Source: Acidimicrobiaceae bacterium
Lineage (GTDB): Bacteria; Actinomycetota; Acidimicrobiia; Acidimicrobiales; Poriferisodalaceae
NCBI GenBank assembly: GCA_026713105.1
Contig: JAPOPC010000018.1
Location: 1-64,000 of the forward strand
Length of the DNA stretch: 64,000 bases
Reading direction: 5' to 3'
Below the pieces are notes generated by a model, which saw only the letters and a list, made by a program, of their open reading frames with translations, made no database searches and had not been told where the DNA came from. How positions within the stretch are numbered: position 1 is the stretch's first letter; every line of letters begins with the position of its first letter. Positions 1-9,094 of this stretch are shown here, one piece after another. A program made the position numbers and the translations under genes.

Positions 1-232
1 CACTGCTAGGTTTCACCTCGGAGATGCCCCCCTGAACTCGAAGATGCGTGCTTCCAACACATGCATCGTCGCAGGTCAGAGGGGCTTTTCCGCGGACCCT
101 TACAGACCAGTCAACCCGACTCGTGAATAATCAGGGCTAGAGCAACTCAGAAGAAAATGGGTAGCCGAGCATCTGCCGATTGGTGATCGGCAGGCGCTCG
201 ATGCGCGCGCATCTCCTTCAGCGTCGGGACCT

Positions 233-583
233 GTGATCTACCGCATCTCGGAGCAGCTGTTCTCAGCCGTGGCCAAGTTGGTGGACACCTACGATGGCGC
301 ACCTCCGACGAACAGGGAGCGATTGCGGCACTTGTTCCACGAATTGGGCGGGCCGAATCCGACGCCTACCGAAGTAGTCGAGAGTTGGGTCAAGAGCTGG
401 ATGAACGTGACAGAGCGCGGGGCACGCCTTGCGCATGTCGGCAAGGAACCGCTGGGGCCCGACGCCGAGGCGGAGGTAAGAGCGATTTTCTTGGCGTTCG
501 AGAAGTCGATCATGGCGATCGCCAACCGCTCGTATCAGAATCTGGACGCGCTCGACCTGCTGCTTGCGTCAGCGAATCAGTGA
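233..583 (+). CDS. Small hypothetical protein coupled to the large downstream gene
   Basis: A 116-residue soluble, mostly helical, slightly acidic protein from a GTG start; I recognise no family. Its stop codon overlaps the ATG of the next gene (TGATG), so the two are translationally coupled and probably act together. No clear Shine-Dalgarno sequence is visible before the GTG, and the 232 bases upstream hold no gene that I can support. It lies in the left, accessory part of the window behind an ssrA-linked integrase, so a role in a mobile-island function such as defence is possible but not shown. Confidence 0.6.
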   Translation: MIYRISEQLFSAVAKLVDTYDGAPPTNRERLRHLFHELGGPNPTPTEVVESWVKSWMNVTERGARLAHVGKEPLGPDAEAEVRAIFLAFEKSIMAIANRSYQNLDALDLLLASANQ

Positions 584-3465
584 TGACCTCTTGGAGTCGA
601 CCGTCCGAATCCGAACTCGCCGAGGTTGAGGCGCTGGCGATTCGGCCCGAGAACCGTCGGTATTTCTTCGACCGATTGGAGAACCCGAACTGGGTGTCGC
701 CTCTGGCGCAGCGCGGTTATTTCGGGGGACCGCCTGAGCCCGTTCGGGACGACGAGAGCGGCCAGGTGCGCTATCCGCCATGGCCTGAGGGCCGCTACCT
801 CGCCAGGATGGCGTCGGAAGCGCCCGATGCGGTAGCGGAGGCGCTCAGTCGAATACCGGGATCATCCAATCCCGCCGTCACACGGATCCTTCTTGAGGCC
901 TTTGACGCACTGCCGGATGATCAGTTCGGACAATTGGCGGGACGCGTTGTCGAGTGGGTCGAGGCTCCAGGTGTCGGGTTCTTCGACGATAAGGCGGCAT
1001 CGGTGGTCGCACGCCTGTTCCGCGGCAATCTCGTCAAGGAGGGCTTGAGGGCAACGAGGGTGCTGCTCGCGTTGCAGTCACGAATGACTCCGGCGCAGGA
1101 AGCTGCCGAGCATGGATCTGTGCCGTTTCGCGCCGAGCCAGTCGGTCGATGCTCGGATTGGGAGTACGAGCGCGCTGTCGCTGAGGTCTTGCCGGATCTC
1201 GTCGGTGCTGCTGGCAGTGAAGGACTAGCGCTGGTCTCATCGCTGCTGGATGACTCGATTCGGCTGAGCCGAGGTCCGAGCGAGCCCCTTGATGACGACC
1301 CCTATTCGTACATCTGGCGGCCGGCGATCGAGGATCATCCACAGAACATCGATCACGGAGTCCGTAGCACCGTCGTCTCGGCTGTGAGGGATGCCGCTGT
1401 GATGTTGGCCGCGGCAGGCGAGGAAGAACTCGAAGCGGTGGTGCACCGACTCGAGGCGGGATCAGCACTCCATCGCCGAATTGCTCTGCATGTTCTGGCG
1501 AATGCCCCGGGCGGCGCTCGCATGGTCACGGAGCGGGTCGCCGACAGGGAGTTGTTCGAAGATCCCGGCATGCTGCACGAATACGCCGTGCTCCTGCGGC
1601 AACGATTCGGCGACGCGGATCCCGAAGCACGTCGGTCCTATCTGGCGCGGGTCAGTGCCGGGCCTGATGTCGAACAGTTGAGGCAATGCTGGGCTGACTT
1701 GGAAGGATCGCCGCCGAGCGACGCAGATGTGGCTGATTACGTCGGCTGGTGGCAGCGAGACCGTTTGAGCTTTGTAGCCGACGACCTGCCCGATGACGCT
1801 GCTGACATGCATCGGGGCCTGATCGAGCGTCTCGGAGAACCGGAGCACCCCGATTTCTTGACGTGGTCCTCGGTCTCATCCTCCGGGCCGCAGAGTCCCA
1901 CGTCTGACGACGACATGCGCACTTGGCCGCTTTCCCAAATTGTCGAGTACCTCCAACGGTGGCGTCCTGACGACACATCCGCGAGAGGCTTCGGCCCATC
2001 AATCGAAGGCCTCGGCCGCACACTCAGGTCCGTAGTCGTCGACCGCGCGACGGAATTCTCAGCTGAGGCAGACCGGCTCCACGACTTGGACCCAACCTAC
2101 GTTCGCAGCTTCTTGGACGGCATCGAAGACGCCGTCAAGGCAGGCGTCTCCGTCTCGTGGGAACCGCTGCTGCAGATGATGGCCGCGGTGATCGAGCGGC
2201 CTTTCGAGCCTGACGAAGATGTCCGCCGTTGGGACCGAGATCCAGGCTGGCGATGGGCCAGGGGCGCGACAGCGTCACTGATCAAGACCGGCGTCACGGA
2301 CCGCGACAACCGGATCCCCTTCCAGTGGCGTGACGCCGTCTGGCACATTCTCGAACCTCTCACCAGCGACCCCGACCCGTCTCCGGCCACCGAAGCGACC
2401 CTGATCGACGACAGCCCGAGATTCCACAACCTGTCGATCAATTCCAACCGCGGGACCGCGATGCATGCCGTCGTCGAATATGCGCTCTGGTGCCGTCGCG
2501 AATTCGAGGCGAGCGGCGCCGACATCGAATCTGGCTTCGATCTGCTCCCCGAAGTACGCACGGTGCTGCAGGCACACCTGCAACCCGAGCAGGACCCGTC
2601 GATGGCCATCCGAACCGTCTACGGGCAGTGGCTGCCGTGGCTAGCACTGCTCGACGAGAAATGGGTCATCGAGAACACCTCGCAGATCTTCCCGCGAGCA
2701 CCCGAACTCTCCGGATTCAGAGACGCAGCATGGGACACGTACATCTGCTGGTGCTCGCCGTACGACTCGGTATTTCGGGAAATCCGAGGCGAGTACGAGG
2801 CGGCTGTCGAGCGAGTCCGAGCCGGACAGAACGTCAATCATGGTGACGACGAACGACCTGAGCTGCATCTTGGCCAGCACCTCGTAATTCTCTGGTGGCG
2901 TTCAACAGCGCCCCGCTCCCTGCTGGATCGATGGTTCGAACTTGCCGACGATGGGCTCGCCGCAGGCGCAATGAACTACGTGGGCGACGCGTTGAACAAC
3001 ACCGAAGGCGACATCGATCCTGAAGTCCTTGCCCGAATCCGAGAGTTCTGGGACTCTCGGCTTCAAGAGATCAGCAACCAGCCCGATGCGCACCCCTTGG
3101 AGTGTCAAGCATTCGCGTCGACATTCGCGTCGGGGAAACTCGACGACGACTGGTCACTCGCCGGATTCGAGACCGCACTCCAATGGAATCCGCCCGGCTG
3201 GCACTCGTGGCACGCGGTCGATCGCCTGGCAGACCTCGCCGCATCCCGCCCCGCCGTCGCTACTCGACTCATTCTCAAGATGCTCAACGACGCCCCGAAC
3301 GACTGGGACCACACGGACTGGAGCGAACCGATCCAATCACTCCTGCAAGCGACCATCGACACGGACGACGCTGAGGCGATCCGAGACCGAACCGCAATCA
3401 TCGACCACTACGTCGCCCGCGGCTGCTACGAGTTTCGAGAGTTCGTCAGGCGACGAAGCAAATGA
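583..3465 (+). CDS. Large hypothetical protein (960 aa), likely helical-repeat scaffold
   Basis: The reading frame is open further upstream, but the ATG overlapping the stop of the previous gene is the natural start and gives 960 residues. No signal peptide or membrane segment is seen. The N-terminus (about residues 10-60) is Trp, Phe and Pro rich (RYFFDRLENPNWVSPL, then PPWPEGRYL); the rest is a long series of amphipathic helices rich in Leu, Ala, Asp and Arg, as in HEAT or TPR-like solenoids. No Walker, nuclease or protease motif is evident. Proteins of this look turn up beside defence genes, but that is an impression and not an assignment. It is followed by an ATGA-coupled short frame and then by IS debris, so the operon may have been cut at its 3' side. 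Confidence 0.7.
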   Translation: MTSWSRPSESELAEVEALAIRPENRRYFFDRLENPNWVSPLAQRGYFGGPPEPVRDDESGQVRYPPWPEGRYLARMASEAPDAVAEALSRIPGSSNPAVTRILLEAFDALPDDQFGQLAGRVVEWVEAPGVGFFDDKAASVVARLFRGNLVKEGLRATRVLLALQSRMTPAQEAAEHGSVPFRAEPVGRCSDWEYERAVAEVLPDLVGAAGSEGLALVSSLLDDSIRLSRGPSEPLDDDPYSYIWRPAIEDHPQNIDHGVRSTVVSAVRDAAVMLAAAGEEELEAVVHRLEAGSALHRRIALHVLANAPGGARMVTERVADRELFEDPGMLHEYAVLLRQRFGDADPEARRSYLARVSAGPDVEQLRQCWADLEGSPPSDADVADYVGWWQRDRLSFVADDLPDDAADMHRGLIERLGEPEHPDFLTWSSVSSSGPQSPTSDDDMRTWPLSQIVEYLQRWRPDDTSARGFGPSIEGLGRTLRSVVVDRATEFSAEADRLHDLDPTYVRSFLDGIEDAVKAGVSVSWEPLLQMMAAVIERPFEPDEDVRRWDRDPGWRWARGATASLIKTGVTDRDNRIPFQWRDAVWHILEPLTSDPDPSPATEATLIDDSPRFHNLSINSNRGTAMHAVVEYALWCRREFEASGADIESGFDLLPEVRTVLQAHLQPEQDPSMAIRTVYGQWLPWLALLDEKWVIENTSQIFPRAPELSGFRDAAWDTYICWCSPYDSVFREIRGEYEAAVERVRAGQNVNHGDDERPELHLGQHLVILWWRSTAPRSLLDRWFELADDGLAAGAMNYVGDALNNTEGDIDPEVLARIREFWDSRLQEISNQPDAHPLECQAFASTFASGKLDDDWSLAGFETALQWNPPGWHSWHAVDRLADLAASRPAVATRLILKMLNDAPNDWDHTDWSEPIQSLLQATIDTDDAEAIRDRTAIIDHYVARGCYEFREFVRRRSK

Positions 3466-3554
3466 GCATCAAGAGGTTGGTTCGGTCAGCTCGCCAGAAC
3501 ATCCGCGCTCCGCGCGGCGAGTGGCTACGAGCCGCCTGGGCGCTGGACAATTGA
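3462..3554 (+). CDS. Short ATGA-coupled frame, probably a truncated gene
   Basis: ATG overlaps the TGA of the 960-residue protein (ATGA), and the frame runs 30 codons (MSIKRLVRSARQNIRAPRGE...) before TGA. It is basic at the N-terminus with two Trp. Either it is a genuine tiny partner or, more likely, the start of a third operon gene whose remainder was lost: the next 210 bases contain no supported gene and then the left end of an ISL3 element begins. No homologue is recognised. Confidence 0.35.
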   Translation: MSIKRLVRSARQNIRAPRGEWLRAAWALDN

Positions 3555-3764
3555 ATTACGTACAGGTCCCCTCGCAGCCGCAGGTCGTCGACTGCGTATC
3601 CAGGATCGGCAGCTAAACCCAAGCGACTGCGGCGCATGCTCGACCGGCTCCGCGCGCTCCATAGCACAACGTCCCGACCTGCGGCTACATCGGCAGCTTG
3701 TTTCGAACACAGCTTTCAGGCGTTCCGCGAAAGTGTGCGCAGGTCTCTGACCTGGGGTTTTGCT

Positions 3765-3788
3765 GGCTCTTCGGATTTCAGTGGGGTG
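3765..3788. repeat. ISL3 left terminal inverted repeat
   Basis: It begins GGCTCTTCGGATTTCAGTGG and continues to 3788. The same sequence recurs at 10382-10405, the end of a second ISL3 remnant, and its imperfect reverse complement lies at 5775-5798. Confidence 0.75.
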
Positions 3789-3912
3789 CGATGGTGTCGA
3801 GCAGTGTCCAGTCGGGTGTGCCGGCGTAGAGGAGTGATCGGATCCGGTAGTGCCGGAAGCGGCGGAACCCGAATGCTGTTCGCTTTATGCGCTTGACGAG
3901 GTTGTTGGCGGT
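3778..3912 (-). pseudogene. ISL3 transposase C-terminal fragment
   Basis: It encodes TANNLVKRIKRTAFGFRRF followed by HYRIRSLLYAGTPDW, the conserved basic tail of ISL3 transposases, with its own stop near the terminal repeat. It has no start codon and is separated from the body of the enzyme by the internal insertion. The homologous tail at 10395-10530 is broken at the same position. Confidence 0.75.
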
Positions 3913-4028
3913 TATCTGGAGGGCTGGACGCTGTGATGGTTCGGAGCTTGGGTTTCGTGTGGGCGACATGTCGCTGACGGGGCGGGGATGCGGCTTTGGC
4001 GCCGGCGGCCGAGCTGCTGGGCGAGGTG

Positions 4029-4350
4029 TTATCGGAGCTGGTGGTTGTCGGCGTTGAGCCTGGTGACCTCGTCGAACACGATCACGTCGCCGGCCGGAGC
4101 CCGCAGCCATGCCACGAACCCCGAGACGTCCTCGACCCCGACGCTGTCCCAGACCACCCCGCGTGTCCCGAGGAACTCGAACCAAAGCCGCAGACCGTGC
4201 CCATAGGCCCGCACGGTGTTCGGTGAACGCGCGATGCCTGCCAGGTCCGCCAGACAGCGCTCCGCCGACTCCACCACAGCCCACTCGACGACGACCGTTC
4301 AAGACTCGCCGCCGGTCGCCGGCATCACCACACGCTGCACCCTCACAGGC
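4029..4350 (-). pseudogene. Tyrosine recombinase N-terminal (SAM-like) fragment
   Basis: The frame from 4277 encodes SPNTVRAYGHGLRLWFEFL, the core-binding domain signature of phage-type integrases, then stops at 4029 with no catalytic domain. Upstream the same frame continues (VQRVVMPATGGES) through one TGA, so the gene decayed both by a nonsense change and by loss of its 3' half. It lies inside the insertion that splits the ISL3 transposase. Confidence 0.6.
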
Positions 4351-4404
4351 CACCTCCACCGCATCTCGACCCGCGAGGCCAGGCCGAAGGAAGCGCTGTC
4401 TAGC

Positions 4405-5718
4405 TCACGCCGCCAGCGACATCGCAGACCTCAACGACACGCTCCAGAGAACGCGTCCACCACCGTCCGCCACGTGCCCGTCAACGACATCGACGACACC
4501 CTCCGACGCGCTCCAGAGAATGATGGCCTCGGCGGGGCCGTTGGAGGCTCGGGCTTGGTGCCAGTTCGCGATCTGGGTCTGCCACCTGTTGAGTGTGCGG
4601 CCCAAGGATCGGACCTCTGGTGGGAACTCGTTGTCTTGGAGGTCCTCGGCGAGTGCTGCGAGGTATCGGTTGGCCGTGTGCGCGTTGGGGACGTCGTAGA
4701 AGAACCGGACCGCCTCCTTGGCGTGCCAGGCGTAGGCGACCTCGCCCCGAGGGTCGCCGGCACGCAGCAGGCCGGTGAGCTTGTGGCTGCCGCGGGGATC
4801 GAGGCGTTCGTGTGCCTTGAGCAGCAGGCGTCGGCATCGATAGAGCGGGTCGTTCTTGCGGCCCCGATGGCCCAGCGTCTCGTTTTGGACCCGACGTCGG
4901 CACTCATCGAGCTTCTCGTTCGCGTGCTTGACCACGTGGAACGGATCGGCGACCTGTTCGGCGTCGGGGAGCATCGTGTCGAACGCCGCCCGATACGGCC
5001 CCGACAGATCCATGACCGCCCACCCGATCCCCGCCAGCCAGCCGGGGTCCCGTGTTGCGAGCCAGCGGGCCGGGGCCCCAGCGTCACGTCCGTCGACGAC
5101 ATCGAGCAACTGGCCCGATCTGGCGTCGACGATCTGGGTTGACCACCGCTGGACCCGCCAGCGCCCTTCACCCATGAACAGGGTCTCGTCGAGCGACAAC
5201 ACCCGAACCACCCCGATCCGGTCGGTGTCGGCGCCCACGAGCGCTTCGCCGTAAGCGACCACGGCGTCGTTGACCGTGTGCCAGTCCGTCCCCAGCGCGT
5301 CGGCGACCTCGCTGACCGAGCGGCCCCAACGGCCGACCTGCTCAGTCGCCCAGCGAGCCGCTCGGGTCCTCAACCGGTGACCGGCCGGCGCGACCGCGAG
5401 ATGCTCAACGGTCCACGAACCGATCCCGCACCCAAGCACCGGGCAGCGCCAACGGGTCCGGATCACTCGCAGCACCACGCGCTGATCGAACGCCGGGAGA
5501 TCCACCAGATCGACCTCGCGACGATCCTTCACCCACGCAGCGGCTCCGCACCCTGCACAGCTCGGACGCTCTTCGCGAACCGCGACTACAACCACCAGCC
5601 ACCCCCGCACCAGCTCATCGACGCCGACCACATCGACATCGGGCAACCCGACCAACAGCTCACACATACGCGTAGGATCGATCTCCACGAGGACTCCACA
5701 GACTCGACGGCCCAACAA
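4405..5718 (-). pseudogene. ISL3-family transposase, C-terminally replaced
   Basis: The N-terminus carries a zinc ribbon (CAGCGAAAW and CPVLGC), then a helix-turn-helix (RWGRSVSEVADALGTDWHTV), then the DDE domain: SLDET, VMDLSGPYR, the PFHVVKHAN box and the last acidic residue in SNGPAEA. Directly after SNGPAEA the frame leaves the family sequence and runs about 38 unrelated residues to a stop at 4405; the true tail lies at 3778-3912. All three acidic residues survive, so only the C-terminal basic tail is missing. The start may be a GTG slightly inside the frame, before the EIDPTRMCELL segment. Confidence 0.75.
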
Positions 5719-5774
5719 ACCACCGATTCTTGGAGTCCTCGTCTCGCGTACTGAGGACCCTCCCGCCTAACTCA

Positions 5775-5798
5775 AACCCCGCTCAGATCCGAAGCGCC
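5775..5798. repeat. ISL3 right terminal inverted repeat
   Basis: AACCCCGCTCAGATCCGAAG and onward to 5798, an imperfect reverse complement of the left repeat at 3765-3788. It lies about 57 bp upstream of the transposase frame, as expected for the 5' end of the element. Confidence 0.65.
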
Positions 5799-5861
5799 CG
5801 CAAAGCCCACGGCTTCACCAACTACACCAACTTCGAAGCCCGCGGACTCCTCCTAACCTGA
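5784..5861 (+). pseudogene. Possible transposase tail remnant at the IS insertion point
   Basis: The plus strand reads RSARKAHGFTNYTNFEARG, then LLLT and a stop, which resembles the C-terminal tail of DDE transposases. No start or upstream body exists because the ISL3 end overlaps it, so the ISL3 element may have landed in an older transposon. The following 100 bases (5862-5963) hold nothing recognisable. Confidence 0.3.
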
Positions 5862-5963
5862 CCCCCACACCGAGCCCAGCAGCCCGAATCCCACAAAAAG
5901 ACGAAGGCTCCAAGAGTGTTTACCTCTTGCTGGAATGAGGCGGAGCGCTACTGATATCCGTCG

Positions 5964-6938
5964 TCAGCGAGAGATGCCTAAACCCGTGAGTCGATCACCG
6001 ATTTCCGTCCCCAACGTTTGCAAACCTTCTCGATTAGGGTGGTAGCGGACGTGCCTGAGATGGCGTATGTCGAATGGAATGTCTCGCCTATCTTGGACTA
6101 TGGGTATCACTGGCCTGCCAACGGTATGGGCGATGCCCATCTCATAGAAGACATTCGCATTGCGACCTGTGCAGTCAACGATCACCGCACTGGAGGCAAG
6201 AATGAGATCTACAATGTCTTGTATGATAGATTCATTCTGCCAAATATGATCAGCTCGCTTACACTGAAAATTCCTCGATACTATAGATGACTCGATATGA
6301 TCAAACACCTGATCGAACTCCGAAGAGAACGGCATCATTACTGCAATCGTGGGCATTCTTGTGCCCAACACGTTTCGCAGCTCAAACACTGTCGGATATA
6401 GATGAGGTTTGAATTGTGCGCGCAAGATGCACTCATACAGATCTACACCCTTAACCGCCCAATGTGTACGCTTACACTCGAACTCATTAAGAGCACCTAG
6501 TGAAGTGAGCATCTCGAACATCGACTCGTTAGCGATCGGGGGAATCGTCTGGTCGAAGGTGTATTCGATATGAACCATTCGCTGGCTTGTTCGAGTTTGC
6601 GTGATTCGGGCCACACAGGCTGTCTGATCGCCGTCCTCTAGACCAGAACGCTCGGACATTAGCACCGTCGGCAATTTCTGCAAAGATCCAAAATCTATGC
6701 GTCCTTGGATTCGAAATCGGCCCGCTATTGAATCTTCGGTATGTTCCAAGACTCGCGTAATGTCGATTGAGTCGCTCCCTTCGCGATTCCAACCGTTCTT
6801 CTTGACAAGTAGGTTGAACACTGCGACCTCGCTACATGCCCGACAATTCACATCCAACTCGAGATGTGGTTGTGAGCGAGCCGAGTGTAAAGCGCCAAAG
6901 CAACGACAACTCGAAAGCGTGGCTCGTTCAACGTGCAT
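5964..6938 (-). CDS. Zinc-ribbon plus TIR/nucleoside-deoxyribosyltransferase-like protein
   Basis: From the ATG at 6938 the product is 324 residues. Residues about 10-40 carry a CxC...CxxC zinc ribbon (SCRCFG and NCRACS). A middle region of unknown fold follows. The last 130 residues form a Rossmann-like TIR/nucleoside 2-deoxyribosyltransferase-type domain: IAVMMPFSSEFDQVF, then IVDLILASSAVIVDCTGRN, then NVFYEMGIAHTVGRPVIPI. Such domains act as NAD- or nucleotide-cleaving effectors in many prokaryotic immune proteins, so an antiviral effector is a fair inference. The frame is open to 7250, but that extension is GC-rich and unlike protein, so I reject it. The gene is clearly AT-richer than its surroundings, a sign of recent transfer. 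No Shine-Dalgarno sequence is obvious. Confidence 0.7.
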   Translation of the reverse strand: MHVERATLSSCRCFGALHSARSQPHLELDVNCRACSEVAVFNLLVKKNGWNREGSDSIDITRVLEHTEDSIAGRFRIQGRIDFGSLQKLPTVLMSERSGLEDGDQTACVARITQTRTSQRMVHIEYTFDQTIPPIANESMFEMLTSLGALNEFECKRTHWAVKGVDLYECILRAQFKPHLYPTVFELRNVLGTRMPTIAVMMPFSSEFDQVFDHIESSIVSRNFQCKRADHIWQNESIIQDIVDLILASSAVIVDCTGRNANVFYEMGIAHTVGRPVIPIVQDRRDIPFDIRHLRHVRYHPNREGLQTLGTEIGDRLTGLGISR

Positions 6939-7066
6939 GCGGCTGGCTCGGGCGGACACAGCACTCCTCGCGGTGGCCCTATGAGGCCCGTGAGTCGTGA
7001 CATCAGCATGTTCTGGACGAGCCGCGACCACACTTGCGTGATGCCGACCTTCGAACTCGCGCGGGG

Positions 7067-7404
7067 CTAGGCGATCAAGTCGCGATCGCGCAGCCAGTGT
7101 TGCCAGCGCTCGTGCACAGGGGGCGAGAGCCACATGCCACTCCACATCTCCATGAGATTGTCGACGTTCGTATTGCGACATCGAAGGGGAGCGGATCGAC
7201 GGCGGGGTCCGCGTCCCGGGCCAGCCAGTCGCTGAGACACGCCTGCGCATGGTCGGCTGTCAGCGCGTGGGCGCAGCGGGCCGTCAGCTGGCCGCGCACG
7301 CTCATGGCGGGGATCACGTCAGGCGGGGTGGGCATCCCCGGCGGCGGGCTCATGGCGATGTCTGGGCGAACGTCTCGGCTTCGATGGCGCGGGCCGGTGC
7401 TCAC
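7067..7404 (-). pseudogene. Frameshifted remnant of a small hypothetical gene
   Basis: Two adjacent minus-strand frames join into one plausible protein: first VRGQLTARCAHALTADHAQA through ARDADPAVDPLPFDVA, then, after a frame change near 7170, NVDNLMEMWSGMWLSPPVHE through RWQHWLRDRDLIA and a TAG at 7067. The Trp and Met rich C-terminus looks like a real protein end. I do not recognise the family. Confidence 0.35.
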
Positions 7405-7430
7405 GCTGAGATGACAGACAGGAAGTCAGG

Positions 7431-8114
7431 TCACGACGGCGACGACGACTGGCCGCTGTCGTCATTGCCCCAGCATTCGACCGTGCCGCCAGTACGGATG
7501 CCGCACGAATGCCCCCAGCCTGCCGACACGGCCGTGAACGAACCCGACGGCGGCGACGACCGGCCATCGCCGTCATAGCCCCAGCATTCGAGACTGCCAC
7601 CAGTACGGATACCGCACGAATGCTGACCGGCTGCCGACACGGCCGTGAACGAACCCGACGGCGACCGGCCGCGAAAGTCATCGCCCCAGCATTCGACGGT
7701 GCCGCCGGTGCGGATGCCGCACGAATGGGACCCGTCTGTCGACACGGCCGTGAACGAACCCGACGGCGGCGACGACTCGCCCTCATAGTTACCGCCCCAG
7801 CATTCGATTTTGCCGCCAGCGCGAAGCCCGCACGAATGGAAATGGCCTGCCGACACTGCTGAGAATCCTGAAGAGGCAGTCTCACTGCTGACGGCGGTTT
7901 CGGGTTCGGCGGTTTCGGCTGAATCCAATGGCTCTGCGACGGTTTCGCTTGTCTGTTCCACGGCGGTTTCGGGTTCGGCGGTTTCGGCTGAATCCAATGG
8001 CTCAGCGGCGGTTTCGCTTGTCTGTTCCGCGGCGGTTTCGGCTGCGCAGGCGGACGCGATCAGGGCAAGGCTCAGCAGTACCGAATACGCCTTGTTTCTC
8101 ATCGTCATGGTCAT
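7431..8114 (-). CDS. RCC1-like repeat lipoprotein
   Basis: 227 residues. A lipoprotein signal peptide (SVLLSLALIASACAAE, lipobox before Cys) is followed by a Glu, Thr and Ala rich spacer with a repeated EQTSETxAEPLDSAETAEPE unit, then four copies of an RCC1/BLIP-II type repeat of the form SFTAVSAGxxHSCGIRTGG followed by ECWG. Each copy has a Cys pair (HSCG and ECWG) that could form a disulfide, as expected for an exported beta-propeller. The protein is probably anchored on the cell surface. It has fewer repeats than a full seven-bladed propeller. A decayed paralogue lies just upstream at 8111-8850. Confidence 0.7.
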   Translation of the reverse strand: MTMTMRNKAYSVLLSLALIASACAAETAAEQTSETAAEPLDSAETAEPETAVEQTSETVAEPLDSAETAEPETAVSSETASSGFSAVSAGHFHSCGLRAGGKIECWGGNYEGESSPPSGSFTAVSTDGSHSCGIRTGGTVECWGDDFRGRSPSGSFTAVSAAGQHSCGIRTGGSLECWGYDGDGRSSPPSGSFTAVSAGWGHSCGIRTGGTVECWGNDDSGQSSSPS

Positions 8115-8850
8115 GATGCCCTTCGGTGACGGGATGTCTGGGCGACCGTCTCGGCGTCGATGGCGCGGGCCGTGGCCCCCTGGGCGACCATCGCGGCGAC
8201 GATAGCGGCGTGGTCGTGCTGGGCGAGCGCTGCGGCCGTCGCGTGATGCCCCGCCGACGCTGGCAAGTTCTCACGCTGAGATGAGAGGCAGGAAGTCAGG
8301 TCACGACGGCGGCGACGACCGGCCGCGGCGGTCCATCCCCAGCATTCGACGGTGCCGCGGGTGCGGATGCCGCACGAATGGGACCCGCCTGCCGACACGG
8401 CAGTGAACGAACCTGACGGCGGCGACGACCGGCCATCGCCGTCGTCATAGCCCCAGCATTCGAGACTGCCGCCAGTGCGGATGCCGCACGAATGCACAGC
8501 GCCTGCCGACACGGCCGTGAATCCTGAAGAGGCAGGCTCGTTGCTGGCTGCGCCGTCTGTCGGCTTGCCGCTTGCGGCTCTGCCGACGTTGGCGGTTGTG
8601 CCTCAGCGTGTAGCGCCGGTTATGCGGGTCATGTCACGGCTGCCGAACTGCGCGGCCTTGGTCTCGCTGATTGAGCCTGTGCCGCCGACGACGTAGCCGG
8701 CGCCTTCGCTGTTAGCGAAGCGCTCTAGTTGGTCGGCAGGAATGGCGCTGTCACGTGCGCCCGCGAGAATCACGCAGTCCGTCTCTATGACTCGATAAAG
8801 CGACGCACGTCGTTCTCGGTGCCCCCGGTCATGACGAGCTGGTACACGTA
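8111..8850 (-). pseudogene. Decayed paralogue: cell-wall-binding repeat plus RCC1 repeats
   Basis: Reading the minus strand from about 8800, a segment with YVVGGTGSISETKAAQFGS and MTRITGATR matches the cell-wall-binding repeat 2 (CWB2) signature, then stops. The same frame resumes as GAASNEPASSGFTAVSAG and two RCC1-like repeats (HSCGIRTGG, LECWG), ending in an unrelated Ala, His and Arg tail at 8111. The DNA after the last repeat matches the DNA after the intact copy at 7431 (both contain TCACGCTGAGATGA and CAGGAAGTCAGGTCACGACG), so the two genes arose by tandem duplication. No intact start exists. Confidence 0.5.
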
Positions 8851-9094
8851 CATGCGGTCTCGCCGATCCTCGAGATCGAATTCACCCTGACCGCTCCATG
8901 CAATGCGATTCGGAAGCCTCACCCGTCCAGTGACGGGCGCGACCGTGTCCTCCCGAGGTCGTCGGGGATCTTCACAGGTCGGGAAAAGTGAGTCGTTGCC
9001 ACTGAATCCAAGCCTAGAGAACCTGCTGGACTGCCCGAGAGCGAATCCTCTGCGTCCGAACCAGCGAGGCCTGATTGCCCATGAAGCCGCCTGG

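Larger units (their letters stand above)
3765..5798 (-). mobile_element. ISL3-family insertion sequence, disrupted internally
   Basis: The element is bounded by imperfect inverted repeats of about 24 bp (3765-3788 and 5775-5798; about 19 of 24 positions match when one is reversed). It carries a minus-strand ISL3-type transposase that is split: the main part ends at about 4522, and the last 43 residues, ending ...YAGTPDWTLLDTIAPH, are encoded separately at 3778-3912. About 600 bp lie between, containing a decayed integrase fragment. The insert edges carry a short inverted match (TCTGGAG at each side), which suggests a second mobile element. As it stands, the transposase cannot be made in its normal form. 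Confidence 0.75.

Noticed and set aside
6939-7250. N-terminal extension of the TIR-like protein
   Set aside because: The extra 104 residues are Arg and Ala rich, overlap a different decayed gene and change base composition abruptly.
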